A DNA stretch of 64,000 nucleotides from Onchidella celtica (Eukaryota > Mollusca > Gastropoda > Systellommatophora > Onchidiidae): contig OZ007574.1 in NCBI GenBank assembly GCA_963931925.1, positions 35,506,961 through 35,570,960 of the forward strand. The letters are read 5' to 3'. Both the position numbers and the translations under genes were made by a program. The notes beneath the pieces were generated by a model. It was not told where the DNA came from, did no database searches, and saw only the letters and a program-made list of their open reading frames with translations. How positions within the stretch are numbered: position 1 is the first letter of the stretch; each line of letters starts with the position of its first letter. Positions 22,496 through 34,589 of this stretch are shown in pieces.

Positions 22496-22675
22496 GTGAG
22501 TGAAAGAATGGTCCTCATGTCCGGGTATTACTGACGCTCAAACTTTTGGCGATTCTAACCCTGTATCCCGTCTTTTGGACGCCGGACTCCAAATCTCTTT
22601 CCCCTTTGTACAATCATACGGCCTTAAGAATGGTGAATGTACATGATAAGGCTTGATGTTTTCAAACTTTTAGGG

Positions 22676-22757
22676 GGGTATCGTACTAAGCCCGGCGGAA
22701 CATCACAGCCAGTTGCTGCCAGCAAAAATAGTGACAGAAGCTGACTGTGTCTGATAG
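22676..22757. mobile_element. Left half of a TATCATACTAAGCCC-type MITE
   Basis: GGTATCGTACTAAGCCCGG start, then GCTGCCAGCAAAAATAGTGA and GAAGCTGACTGTGTCTGA as in 16811-16911. The right end is cut off by the next MITE. Confidence 0.6.
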
Positions 22758-22759
22758 TG

Positions 22760-22977
22760 CACTGTGTCAAGTATGTTTTTGTCTCGGTTTTAGTGCATGA
22801 GATATGGACCAAGGAGATAAATGGGACCTGACGCTCTGGAGAGACCTAAACAAGTCGGTCAGTCTCACTATTAAATTTTTGCCCACGTCAAAACTGTCTC
22901 GGGCATGAGTCCGCTGGCGGAAAGGGAGACCTAGGGAGCACAATCAGAACGGACACGAACTTAGATTTGACATAGTG
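22760..22977. mobile_element. ACTGAGTCAAG-type palindromic MITE
   Basis: Left arm ACTGTGTCAAGTATG and TCTCGGTTTTAGTGC; right arm CGAACTTAGATTTGACATAG. The core has GGGACCTGACGCTCTGGAGA. It lies 260 bp into intron 2. Confidence 0.6.
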
Positions 22978-23224
22978 AGCGACCGCTCTAAACCCCCAAC
23001 AAAATAGACCAAAATATTAAAAAAATTGTGTAATGCCACCATGTTTACCACGTTGCTCTTTTTCTGTCCTTTGTGGACAATTATAATAGCGTGTATTGTA
23101 CCACTCCGCGGTTCTTGACTTGGTCCATTTATTATTGACACTACGGTAATGGAATGTCAACGTCCTTGTCACTCCTAGAATAGCATGGTTGTCAAGTTCT
23201 CACCGCCTACCGTAATTTCTTTAT

Positions 23225-23498
23225 TTTAAATCTCTCTCACTCTCTCTTTCCCTGTCTCTCCCTCTCTCTTTCTCCCCTCAGTCTCTGTCTTCCCCATTTG
23301 TTTTTTTTCTCTCTCTCTCTTCTCTGTCTCTGTCTGTCTTTCTCTTTTTCTTCTCTCTCTGTGTCTTTCTATGTCTTTTCTCTCTTTCTATGTCTCTCTT
23401 TCTCCCCAGTTTCTCTTATGTCTACATCTTTCTCTTTCTCGCTCTCTCTCCTTCTCAATTGTTCACCTTTTCTCTCTCTTTCGCCCCAACTCTCTTCT

Positions 23499-23539
<41 letters not shown>

Positions 23540-23715
23540 TCTTTCTTTCTTTCTCTCTGTTCTTTTCCCTCTCTTTTTTCTCTCTCTCTCTCTTTATTTC
23601 TGCCCTTCTTTCTTTTCTCTGTTTCGCCCTTTCTCTCTCTCTCTCTGCCCCCCCCCCCGCGCTCTCTCATTCTCTTTCTACGTTCCCCCCTCCCCTCTCG
23701 TGTCCTCTCTCCCCA
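23225..23715. repeat. CT-rich simple repeat (about 490 bp)
   Basis: Dense TCTC, TTTC and CCCC words. The long overlapping Leu/Ser frames are artefacts. Confidence 0.95.
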
Positions 23716-24060
23716 ATGATGGATTATAAAACTAAATCACAACAAATGACCAGGACAATCTCTTGACCATAAACTGTCCAGCTTTTCCTGGACAACCTGT
23801 AATCCCAAAACACCAATGTTTCCCAATTAGCCATGATTAATGAGAGAAAAAAAGGCATGGCTGTTGACATTAATTAGCATTTTACGCCACGGACAAGAAA
23901 TGAGAAAATAATTGTCCTAAAAACAGCAACATTTCCACCTGCTTCACTTCCCAGTGGAACTCTTTTGTTTTTCTTAAGGAAGCAAGGAATTCTTCATTAG
24001 GGACTCCAGAGATCGAAGGGGGTGGGGGGGGGGTGGGGGAGGCAGTTGTGTAATTGTTTG

Positions 24061-24061
24061 T

Positions 24062-24093
<32 letters not shown>
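24061..24093. repeat. TTG trinucleotide repeat
   Basis: About ten TTG units preceded by a G-rich run at 24020-24042. Confidence 0.9.
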
Positions 24094-24095
<2 letters not shown>

Positions 24096-24199
24096 TCCTC
24101 TTCATTTCTTCCTTTTCTCCCTCTCCACCTCCTTACTTGGCTCGACATTTTTGCATTTTCATCATCATCAGTATCTAAGTCATTCTTTTTTTTAAAACA

Positions 24200-24532
24200 A
24201 AGAGTCTCTGCGAGAGAAAGAGAGAAAGAAAGAAAGAAAGAAAAAGAGAGAAATGGAGAAAGAAAGAATTACAAAGAACGAACGAAGGAAAAGAGAAAGA
24301 AAGAAAGAAGGAAGGAAAGAAAAAAGAGAGAAAGAAAGAAAAAAGGAAAGAAAGAGAGAGAAATGGAGAAATAAAGAAAAAGCGAACAAATGAAAGAAAG
24401 AAAGAAAAAGAAAGAAAGAAAGAAAAAAGAAAGAAACAGAGAAATGGAGAAAGACAGATAGAAAGAAACAGAGAAAAATGGACAAAGAAAGAAAGAAACA
24501 GACAAATGGATGAAGAAAGAAAGAACGAAAAA

Positions 24533-24564
<32 letters not shown>

Positions 24565-24640
24565 AGGAAAGAAAGAAAGAAAGAAAAAAAAGAAAGAAAC
24601 AGAGAGAAATGGAGAAGGAAAGAAAGAAAGAACGAACGAA
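24200..24640. repeat. GAAA/GAAAGAAA purine tract
   Basis: About 440 bp of GAAA words with occasional GAAATGG interruptions. The interruptions recur irregularly, showing secondary expansions inside the tract. Confidence 0.95.
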
Positions 24641-24987
24641 AAATCATTTCCTTTGTATCGTTGATTTTTTTACTTTTCACCTCCTTCGCTTCATTTTATT
24701 TCCCTTCATTCGAAGTTGCATGGTGACCTGTCGTTTGCATTGCAAACACCCTACCAACCGGTTAATCGTTATCATTATATTTGTGGTCACCTGTTAATTT
24801 TGTAGCTCGATCTCTTTCTTAAAGGGGATGAAAAGCTCATTAACCACCCTGAATTAAATGAAAATATGTCAGGTTTTACCGTTATTATTTAAATTGCCTA
24901 TGTGTAACTCCCAATACTGAACACTTTTTGTAATGGGGAATTACGCCTCATGACTCTGTGACAAGAATGCGTGGCATTTCTCTAAAG

Positions 24988-25728
24988 CAGCGGTCCTCAA
25001 CCTTTTTTCACACAATCGTCCCTCTTAGGCTCCAAATTTTCTATTATCCCCCCCCCCCCCACCCCCCACCCCCACCCCCGCGCACAATCCCTACCTAAAC
25101 TCAACAGATACAGTTCCCAAGAAGATAGACTATCTACACACAAATGATGATGTTAAGCCTTGTCAAAGCCTTATTAATTACAGTGAAACTAGGCGTGTCG
25201 ATTTGCTCATTATAAAACAGACAGCATTCTTTAACAAACGCACTAAAAAAAAATTAGACCATTTCTGTTTATAACACGGATCTGAGCGTGCTGTTGAAAC
25301 TGTCAGATCAGGGGCTGCGGTGTATTTGCACCCAAAGCGTCCTCCACCCCCACCCTCCACACGCCCCCCCCCCACCCCCTTGTGGCTGTTTTGTTTTTCT
25401 TCAGAGCTCATTATACTTCTTTTTTCTTGTTGTTGATGGGTACCCCATTAGCAAGTGAGTTTACTTGTTAAGCATGGTTATGTTTAGACTGTAGCGTGAC
25501 ATCATGTTAGTTGCCCTTTTCCTATTTTGTTTGTTTTAGTTGCTGTTTGCAAAAACAGAGAAGGGGTGAGACCTGTTACTGCAAATGCATTTTAGTTTTC
25601 TATTTGCCTCTGGTCTATACAGTCCCTTGGGGTGAGTTATCGCCGTTTTCTTTGCACGCCCCCTCCCCCCGGTCTGGAAATCAAAATAACTTCTCGGGGG
25701 CCGCTATCGCCCATCTTGAAAACCACTG
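24988..25728. mobile_element. Non-autonomous hAT transposon, degenerate TSD
   Basis: Begins CAGCGGTCCTCAACC and ends CTTGAAAACCACTG. The flanks CTCTAAAG (24980-24987) and CTTGAAAG (25729-25736) match at 6 of 8 positions. The end type is the same as 5117-5589 and both have ATCGCC words near an end. 741 bp, no transposase frame. Confidence 0.7.
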
Positions 25729-25736
25729 CTTGAAAG

Positions 25737-26244
25737 GTTTTTAATTTCTGTGAACAGGGCGCCCTAACCTGGCGGGAATGGTGAACATGTCAAGATGATG
25801 AACGGGTTTCCTTAGATGAAAACACAACAACAGCAACAACAGCGAAACAAACAGCCGATAAAAACACTTGAAGATTGTATGCAAAAGAAACAAGAAAATG
25901 AAGCCGAGTTATTTCTTTTATTTAATTGATCTCAAAGTTTGGAAAAATTGACAAATAACGGTGGCGTTTAGTTAAATATCCTGATAGTTGAAAGTCTTAA
26001 GTGTAATTTCCAAATGTACACTTGAAGAAAAAAACAAAAACAACATGTTTTGTGAAGTCTGTTTCATTCCTGGATAGCGGAAACACACAGGAAGACGGAT
26101 GAATAATGGATTGGCCTCGTTCTCTCCCGTAACACCTGTAAAGGTGTATCAAAAATTAATGGATTGGAATTTAGGATAATTAGATGTTTTTACATCACTA
26201 AGACTACTTTTCTTCTGTTCGTTTTTCTTTCATTTTCTGCCTTT
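25737..26244. other. Non-coding intronic stretch
   Basis: A short CAACAA patch near 25826-25845; nothing else recognised. Confidence 0.4.
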
Positions 26245-26557
26245 CCTTTGTTTGAATGTTCCTTTGTTTGAATGTTCCTTTGTTTGAATGTTCCTTTGTT
26301 TGAATGTTCCTTTGTTTGAATGTTCCTTTGTTTGAATGTTCCTTTGTTTGAATGTTCCTTTGTTTGAATGTTCCTTTGTTTGAATGTTCCTTTGTTTGAA
26401 TGTTCCTTTGTTTGAATGTTCCTTTGTTTGAATGTTCCTTTGTTTGAATGTTCCTTTGTTTGAATGTTCCTTTGTTTGAATGTTCCTTTGTTTGAATGTT
26501 CCTTTGTTTGAATGTTCCTTTGTTTGAATGTTCCTTTGTTTGAATGTTCCTTTGTTT
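26245..26557. repeat. 16-bp tandem array, 19 units
   Basis: CCTTTGTTTGAATGTT is repeated 19 times from 26245 to 26548 plus a 9-bp partial unit. The units look identical by eye. Because 16 is not a multiple of 3, the open minus-strand frame cycles through a 16-residue translation, which is a repeat artefact. Confidence 0.95.
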
Positions 26558-29057
26558 ATTAACCCCCCCCCCACCCTTTTCCCTCTTTCTTTCTTTTTTC
26601 TTTATATTCGTTTTTTTCTTTCTGTCCTTCGTTTTAAATTTCCTCTTTTTTTTTTTTTTTTGGTCCTTTCTTTTTTTGAATTTCCTCTCCTTATTATCAT
26701 TTGTCGTTCTTCCTTTTTTTGAAAATTGCCTTTCTTTCCGGCCTTTTTATATCTGAACCAGAGTTTCAGCATTATGTCATAAATTCGGAGTGCTGTCTAT
26801 AAATGCAAACAATATTAATTCAAGAAAAAGTTACAGTTCGTTCGGCTGTCCGATTCACAAGCAAATCCACCTTTTTATCTGTCACAGAAAAATATATCCC
26901 GTAAAAACTAGACAAATGGCATGAAAAATGAATCAGTATTATTTTCGGAACAAAAGTAATATTTATGTTAATAATGTAATCAAAATTTGCCAACCGCCAG
27001 GATATGAAAGGAATATTCATAATTTTTTTCAACCTGACAAGGATCCGTAATGTGGTTGTTACTGAGTCAAAACAGAACTGACTGAATGTGACACCAGTGT
27101 TAACCTATTTTTAAAAAAAAAATGAAAAAAATGAAGGACATATAAAGTTATTAGTAGCGTAAATTCGAGGAACAACAACAACTAAAACAACAACAACAAA
27201 AAAAAAAACACAACGAAAAACTTTAAAACTAGTGGATCTATTTAATTCGCATAATGATGGCATAAAGTGCTTGACAATTAGTGGCCTATAAAGTGGTACT
27301 TATGCAAAGAACAGAGACAGTGCAAAAATGAAATGTTTGACACGGTAATGGTTTCAGTTTTGGCAACTGTTTATCTCTCAGTTATTAAACAAAATTATTC
27401 CCACTTTCTTCTCTTACTGAGACTGACATTACAAGGGGTTACATCTTACAATGACTATATTATAAAGGAAATAAGGTCTACAATATAATCATGAAAGGCG
27501 GTTTAACCACTGAGCCTTAAATTCTACAAAATATCATTTTACACATAGAAAAACGTAAAGGATATGTCGGCATATTTTAAAAGACATTGAGGTCGCTATA
27601 TTTTTAATTCTTTCATTGATTTTGAACAACAACTGAGTTGAACAGAAGAAAGTGTTCCGGCATTTTGGACGGAGAAAAAAAAATCAAACGCATTTTCTTC
27701 GAGTAGAATTAAAAACAGTATGACAGGAAATTTCGTTCTGCGCCTCAGTTTACACTTTGGTGATGGAAACTCAACTTCCAAAAGTCACGTCTGTGTATTC
27801 CCCTAGTCAGTGGGCCAGCTAGATCTAGTATTGATTATAAAATTTGATCTGCTGAATTTGTGCTGATACCACTTACGGGGATCTCGGATCAGTTTGATAA
27901 ACCCCTGAATCTGAGAGAACAACATTGCGTTCAGTGCAGGAAATCATCGTGGTAAAAGTCTATTGTGACAAATTAATCACCAACCAGTGCGATAAATTTT
28001 GTTTCAACACAAGCTTCACGGGTTTGAAGCCTTGGGGGGGTGGGGGGGGGGGCGGGGGGGGCACGGTTATCAGCAGTTACACCTGGCTTTTCTTGTTTGT
28101 ATTTGTTTCTTTTGTTACTTTTGTTTTTCTTGTTTCTTGCTGTCTTTTGCCAGTTTATCTACTTTCTTTCGTTCTTATTCTTCTGCATCTTTTTCTGTCT
28201 CTTTTTTTAGTATTGTTCTTCTTCTTCAGTGCTAAACTACTGTATTATATAACAAACACTGAACAATGTCAAACTAAAGTTCGTGGGCAAAATACAATAA
28301 ATAAAAAAAACAAGAACCCTATTTTATTTTATTCTATTATAGAATTTTTATAGAAAAAAAAACCCCGTCTTGCAGCTTCATTTTCTAAACGTCACAATTG
28401 TATTTGTGTGTATATAAATCAGGCGCACTAGGTGCATCAATATATTATCCGTCGTATGTCTTCCCCAGAGCCAGCAGTTGCCCAGGGGCCTCAAGGGTTT
28501 AGGGGGGCCCATGCATGCAATTTTACATTGTTTTTTTATAAAGGGGAAGAAAATCCTGCACATTACAAAATTACCCGCCAAGGGGCTCATTAATGATGTT
28601 AAGACGGCCCTGGTCTTCTCCACCCCTTTCCAATCTGGTATTGTAATTCTCCTCATTTTTTTTACATCTATAAATCATAATCTATTTTCCAGTTGAGTTC
28701 TTCCACGAATTTCAGGAAACTATGACAATTACCGGGAAAGAGAAAAAAAAAAAAGAGAAATTCTCACGAAACAGCAATCACGTTTCATATTTTGTTATCC
28801 CACTTGGAAGTGTGTTAAACGTAACAGCCCATGTTAAGGACTAACGTAAAAGCCCGTGTTAAGGGCTCTGAATTGTTGCAGTTATAAATATTTTTGCCTG
28901 TAATTTTTCTCAAGTTGTGAGGGCGGCAACGGAAACAAATTTTGCACTTGACTGGAGAGGCCCCAGATAAAGATAATCAATCACTGATGTTGTAAAATAG
29001 GGCGAGGGCTGGTGTGAGCGACGATTCTCCTGATTTGTATCTTAAAGGGTTTAACTC
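26558..29057. other. Mostly unannotated intronic stretch
   Basis: T-rich tract at 26580-26745, CAACAA/A runs near 27175-27210, and a G-rich run at 28034-28060. At 28468-28620 a segment shares AAGGGTTTAGGGGGGCCCAT and GATGTTAAGACGGCCCTGG, inverted, with 55163-55291, so it is probably a diverged hAT-type MITE copy. No exon seen. Confidence 0.4.
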
Positions 29058-29520
29058 TGATTTCTGGCAGATTTGCAGATGTTGTACGGCCTGCATAGAG
29101 TTCGAGACCTTAGTTCCTTTTTGTTCAAACTCCACTTTTTGCACAATTTGAGAAATTCGACGTAAAACGTTTGTCGCTTTAGTATTATGATAAGGGGTTA
29201 GAATAAATCGGAGCTGTGAAACAGCTTGATAAGTGCCATAACGCATTTTGAACAAGTATCAAGGTCTGCGCTAGTTATACGTCCTCTGCATACAACAAGA
29301 TCTCCAGTTTTTTTTCAGGAAATGGGGATAGAACAGATAAGAACTAAGGTCAAGTTGACACATGTTTAAAATGCGTTTTAACACTTATCAAGCTGTTTCA
29401 CCGTTCCGATTTATTCTAACTCTTTGTTATAATAGTAGAGCCGCAAACGTTTGGAGTCGAATTCTCAACTGTGCAAAAAGTGGAGTTAGGAACAAACAAG
29501 AACTTAGGTTGCATTTCTTC
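29058..29520. mobile_element. Two TTCTTGTTTGTTC-family MITE copies, head to head
   Basis: About 29058-29260 is in one orientation (GTTCAAACTCCACTTTTTGC, then AAACGTTTG, then CGCATTTTGAACAAG). About 29280-29520 is in the opposite orientation (AAAATGCGTTTTAACACTTA, CGCAAACGTTTGGA, AAAAAGTGGAGTTAGGAACA). Together they form an imperfect palindrome. Confidence 0.65.
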
Positions 29521-30771
29521 TTAATTTTACTGCAATCCCTAAGGTCTGTAGGGGACTTCCCTGCCCACATCCGGAAAGATTTTAAGACCGCTGCCACAGC
29601 TATAACTCAACCTAGTTTTACTCTATTTTGTCTCCAATTTAAAAAATTGTGCATGCAAGTACTGATGACCTCATAAGTTTGCGAAATAATGGCGTAAATA
29701 TAGGTTACGCAAGGATAAGTATTTAATGAGAGGGAGTGATAAATGCCCGGGGGGAGTGAGGAATAGTGGCTAACATGGTGTTCGTGACTGCCAGGGACAG
29801 AAATAAGAAATTACTGTGTCAGAAATGCATTTTTCCTTGTCTCAGCTCAGCCTAGTTTTGAGAAAACGGGACGTGAAGAGCGAGTTCTTTAACGATTAAG
29901 TAGGAAATTTAAGCCCAGGGGTGATAAAGCTATTTGCCTTGATAAATATTGAATATTGACCGTTTTTTTCTTCTTTTTTTGCACAGTAGGGGTGGATGGA
30001 GGGAGCGACAATCTCTTTAAGGTCTAAAGCTGTGGCCCTTAATAATTAATTTAAAACTTGTTCCCACCGCCTTCCATACTTATGACGTACATTATTATGG
30101 TGTTTTTTTTTCCTCGCAAACAAATCAGCCAGTTTATTTTTTTTAAATGATTTAACCCTCAAATGCCCAGACAATAATGTTCCCTTAGCCAACATAACAA
30201 TTCTGAATCTTGAAAAAGGAAATTAATATGGTCAAACGGAAACAGAAAATAAATTTTTGTCACAGATAAACATTTATATTGTTGATAAATTCAGAAATGT
30301 TCCAGTTATAGAAAATTGAGCCCCGGTGACGTGTTTCTGATATATTTGGAATAGTGGGCGCTAGAGGGTTAATGATTTTTTTTAATGACCTAACAAGTTT
30401 ATGTTTAAGGCCTTATACACTTCAGTTCGATATCTGACATTGTTTCAGATGATCACGTTCAATAATAATTGCGGGTATTGTAGCAGACAAGGTGCAACCC
30501 TGGGCATTTCTCCCTCGAAGTTCCAAACTGTCACCCCTAGAGCAGTGGTGGTTCTCACAGTCCCAAACCACATTCCTCCCTTGCCATCCATCCCGGGTTT
30601 CTTGAATTCCGGTTTGAGTTGTCATCCAATAATATTCTTCACCATTATACTTTTACCGTGATGACTATGGAATTCAAGAAACTATTAATTGTAGTCAAAT
30701 AATAATAATAAAACAAGGGCTCCTTATTTCAATGAATCATAAAGGTTCTATTTGATTGAATCTCTTAATAT
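29521..30771. other. Non-coding intronic stretch
   Basis: No motif-bearing frame or bounded repeat was identified. Confidence 0.4.
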
Positions 30772-32065
30772 AGAGGGTTGGCAACCAGAATGGTTTATGT
30801 CCAAAATGGTCAATGTAGCAAATCCCAGATTGGGAGATGTACTATTTGACATTAACAGTCACGAACAGACAAGTATAACAATTAACAAAACAATCAAACA
30901 GGCTCACACATTTATTACAACATTAATAATGACAATCCAATAAGTACAACATCTCACTCGTTCCCTTAAGCATTCATTCCCGTTCCCGTTCCTCTCTAGG
31001 ATAATCACTCCTTTACAATATTATAGTTGGCCTCAGCCTAACAATACGTCAAGGGCTGCACTGCCTTGTAGCACGACGTATCACTGCCCGTGCTCAACAT
31101 CACATCAATATCCTAATCTCACATCAATATCTCAATACATTCCTGAATATGGCCAGACTGCCACGAATAATGTGCCCTCACTGTCCTGCGGGTGGCCTCA
31201 CTGCCCAACACATGCACTTCACTTATGCTGGCCTGCGGGTGGCCTCACTGCCCAACCCATGCACCTCAGTTATGCTGGCCTGTCCCCGGCACCTATAAAG
31301 AATAACATCACATCTCTATAATACTATGTACCTACTATCCACTTCACCACTCACTACAAACCATCAAGCGTACACATAACATTCCACAGTTCACCCACCA
31401 TACAGCTGCACCTCTCTACTGTAGCATACCCCCACAGTATTACACAGCACTCCGACTAGGCTAGGAATCCCTGCTCCTAACATACATATCTCGCTCATCG
31501 TTCACATCTATTTACACAGTAACACATGACTTGCACACTCCTTAAGTCCTCGCACATAACTTATTTGCATCATTGTCATCATCAGAATATAGTAGATCTA
31601 TCACCACAATTATCAATCCTTATAATTCAACCTACCAGTCTTCACTGGAATACACGATAACTCCCGACTGCTCTCTTTCACGTCTGTCCTCTTGGACTTC
31701 TTAACTTGCAGTGACTTTTCACTACACAAGTTTTACCTCATCGCCTCCACTTTACTCACATCTTGCATGCTTCCAAATCAACTGTCTACTTCACTATCCC
31801 GTGAGCTAATCTCACAATTCCATACCCCCGTAATCCTTTGAATCTCGCTCACTCCACTTGTGACAGTCAAATTGAGAAAAACGTGTTTGAAATTTCTAAT
31901 CTTAATGAAAATTCAAATAATTGCTTAACTTCAACAGGGTCACATGAATAGTTTTATTGTTTCATGAAATAAAGTCACACATCTTGTGTCTTGGATATCT
32001 ACAGACATTTAAAAGCAATGAATAAAATTGGACATAACACAAGTCATTTTGGTTGATATTCTGAT
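30772..32065. mobile_element. GGTTGGCAACCAGAATG MITE split by a solo LTR
   Basis: The left end (AGAGGGTTGGCAACCAGAAT) resumes after the LTR with GTCAAATTGAGAAAAACG and continues to about 32065. With the 1052-bp insert and one 5-bp duplication removed, it aligns along its length with the intact copies at 58393-58626 and 61471-61713. Confidence 0.75.
30814..31865. mobile_element. Solo LTR, TGT...ACA, 5-bp TSD GTCAA
   Basis: Starts TGTAGCAAATCCC, ends CTTGTGACA, and is flanked by GTCAA at 30809-30813 and 31866-31870. The empty site is visible in the MITE copy at 61471-61713, where GTCAA occurs once. No gag, pol or second LTR is present, so this is a solo LTR of 1052 bp left by LTR-LTR recombination. 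It has an internal 47-bp direct repeat (31188-31234 and 31235-31281). Gypsy or BEL type cannot be decided without the internal genes. Confidence 0.85.
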
Positions 32066-32484
32066 TTGTTGTTGAGAAGGCCAAAAGCGCTTCAGATTAA
32101 GTGGAATTTCTTCCCAGTCTCTCTTGTGGCTAAAATGCTTCCCCTTAGACTTGAAAATCCTTTTTCCGAGAGCTAGCTGCCTTCTTTGTGAGATTCACTG
32201 ATCTAATGCAACCTCCAGACATCACGATCACTCACTCAATATACGAATTGGTCGCAGAAATTACATAATGTTTTCAAGTGGGCAAAGGACACACATCTTG
32301 TAAACTCATTTCCTGAATGGGTTCGCGCCTTGACGAAATAATGTAAAACTCTTCAATTTTCTGCTAGGTTTCACCATGTTTTTTTTTTCTTAATCTCAAT
32401 AGACAACATTTTATTTGTACATAATGTAACGCGTACGGTTGAGAATTCACTTAGAATTTCAGCTTGGCGGTCTCAAATTTCACC
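32066..32484. other. Non-coding intronic stretch
   Basis: Between the split MITE and the LINE relic. No recognised feature. Confidence 0.4.
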
Positions 32485-32880
32485 TTTCACCTAGGCATTA
32501 TCCATCCAAAGCTGGATGTAGCCCCCTCCGACAATGACTTCCATTCCTCTCTGTCTGATGGTCTTCCTCATCCATGTTGTTCCCCCCTCTCTTTTTAACA
32601 TAATCCTGCCATCTTCTACCTGGTCGACCTCGCGTTCTTTTTCCTGTCCATGGCTGCCATTCAGTGCCGTGTTTTGTCCATCTATTGTCAATCATCCTTC
32701 CCACATGTCCGGCCCGATTTCACTCTTGTTCTAGTACGAATTTTACTATGTCCGTTAGCTTTCTTTGTTTGCGTATTTCGGCGTTTGGAATTTTATCTTG
32801 TAGTCTGATGTTAAACATTCTTCTTTCCATTGCCCTCTGGTTTTTGTAATCGACCAGGTTTGGCAACCATAGGTAATCGT
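32485..32880 (-). pseudogene. RTE-like LINE relic, C-terminal part of ORF
   Basis: The minus strand encodes recognisable pieces of the C-terminal region after the reverse transcriptase of RTE-type LINEs: AMERRMFNIRLQDKI, then a TGA stop, then RAGHVGRMIDNRWTK, GKRTRGRPGRRWQDY. A frame change near 32580 is needed to continue into TTWMRK...YIQLWMDNA. The GHVxRM and RGRPxxRW motifs are characteristic. With a stop and a frameshift it is dead, and the RT and endonuclease parts are absent. Confidence 0.8.
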
Positions 32881-33034
32881 TTAAATAATGCACTGGTTGA
32901 ATACTTGTCTCTTAATGGACATTGGCAGTTCGTGGTCCAGACATATCTCTGGTCTCAAATTACCCACAAAACAAACTGTCACGTTTGAAACCGGTTGTCT
33001 ACTTTGGGAGATGCAAAGACACGTAAAAAAAAAA

Positions 33035-33279
33035 CTGGCATGGAGAGAGAGAGAGGAAGAGGAAGGGATAGAGACAGGAAGAGGGAGAGATAGAGACAGA
33101 GACAGAAAGAGAGAGACAAAGGGAGAGAGAGAAAGAGAGAGGAAGAGAGAGAGAAAGACAGAGAGAGAGAGAGGGAGAGAGAGAGAGAGAGAAAGAGAGA
33201 GACAAGAAGAAAAAGAGACGGAGACACACATACACATACAGAAGAGAGAGTAGAAAGAGAGAGAGAGAGGGACGGAGAG

Positions 33280-33320
<41 letters not shown>
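33035..33320. repeat. GA-rich microsatellite
   Basis: GAGA, GACA and GAAGAGA words ending in a pure GA run at 33283-33318. Confidence 0.95.
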
Positions 33321-33323
<3 letters not shown>

Positions 33324-33754
33324 TCGCTTTGGTAGTGTAAATGTGCGTGTGAAATCTTGCAAAAACTAGAATGACACGGTCGGTCGATATGTAGGCTACA
33401 CTGTTATTAGGTTGTGTTGCCAAGAACAATTGGCAATGCAGACTTTCTTTTTGGTGTTATATTTGACTAGTAGCCAAAAGACGAAACAGACAAAAGGGAA
33501 CAACAACATGAAAATAAACAAAACAACACAAAATTTCCTTTAACAGGTAGACAAGAGCCAGATTTTTAAGAAACCACTGGATGCCAAAACTGTGGATATG
33601 ACTTTTTAAATTATTTTTTATTTGTGATTCCCAAAACTAACCGTACGTTCACACCAGAGATCCACTTTCCTGCGTTCGTTTCCTGAACGTATGTTAACGA
33701 ACGACTGCGTGTTCACACTCATGTGAGAGTAAATTCAGCGAACATAAGGGGTAA
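33321..33754. other. Non-coding intronic stretch
   Basis: No feature recognised. Confidence 0.4.
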
Positions 33755-33842
33755 GCCAGTCCAGGCCTCGCGTAGGCCCCACCATGGTGGCTCACCACCT
33801 AATTATTATGCATCACACAAAATCATTATTCACAACCCACAC
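33755..33842. mobile_element. Truncated arm of the 15669-15913 fold-back family
   Basis: TAAGCCAGTCCAGGC, GGTGGCTCACCACCTAATTA and TTATGCATCACACAAAAT match the left arm of that element. The sequence breaks into GA microsatellite at 33843. Confidence 0.65.
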
Positions 33843-33980
33843 TGCGAAAGAGAGAGAGACAGAGAGAAAGAGTCGAGAAAGGGTGAGAGAGAGGGGGAGA
33901 TATATAGATAGATTGATAGCGAGAGAGAAAGAGGGTGAGATGGAGATAGAGAGGGAGAGAGAAAGAGATAGAGAGGGGTA
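33843..33980. repeat. GA/GATA microsatellite
   Basis: GAGAGA with GATAGATAGATTGATAG interruptions, starting exactly where the fold-back arm stops. Confidence 0.9.
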
Positions 33981-34589
33981 GATGCTAAAGTGCAAAAGAA
34001 TCAGTGCAGGGGCTGCTAACAAAATTATGTCTACAGGAAATTGTTTTTCATCTCGTTAGAGCGAGTCAACGTAATTACTGATGACAAGACTTGCCGGGAT
34101 TTGCTGCAGTGCATTAAATGTCATGGAAACAGGGTTAAAATAACTAAGACAAAGAGTTTCCTGGATAACAAGTCTTAAAGTTTGCTTTCTTTCTCTCTGA
34201 GAATGTTTCAATGCTGCAATTATACCACTTGTTGTGACAGCGTGCCGATTATGTGTGCTTAACGAATAAACATGTTTCCCGTACATGTAGTAATGTTTCT
34301 TAGGGTGTATTGGATGCATTGTATAATGTATTGTTTTGCAAAAAGTATCATGTTTAGGAGATTTAAACAAATGAATATCGTCAACTGTATAAGATAAATC
34401 GTCCCTTTAGAATGACAACGTTCTAACTCCCTTCAACTTTTGAGAACTCGAGGATTGAAGTTCATGTGATCATAGCTTGTAGAGCAAAGAATTGTTTTTT
34501 CTTTTTAGAAATACTTTAACAAGTTACACATTGAATCTGCTTGGTACTTTGAGACACAATGGAGAAGGCTAGTAGAAGTAGTGTGTCGT
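33981..34589. other. Non-coding intronic stretch
   Basis: No feature recognised. Confidence 0.4.

Noticed and set aside
26245-26557. CRISPR-like regular repeat
   Set aside because: Units are contiguous with no spacers and the DNA is eukaryotic.
26230-26574. 114-codon minus-strand frame with a 16-residue repeat
   Set aside because: Consequence of a 16-bp DNA repeat cycling through three frames; no non-repeat sequence supports a protein.
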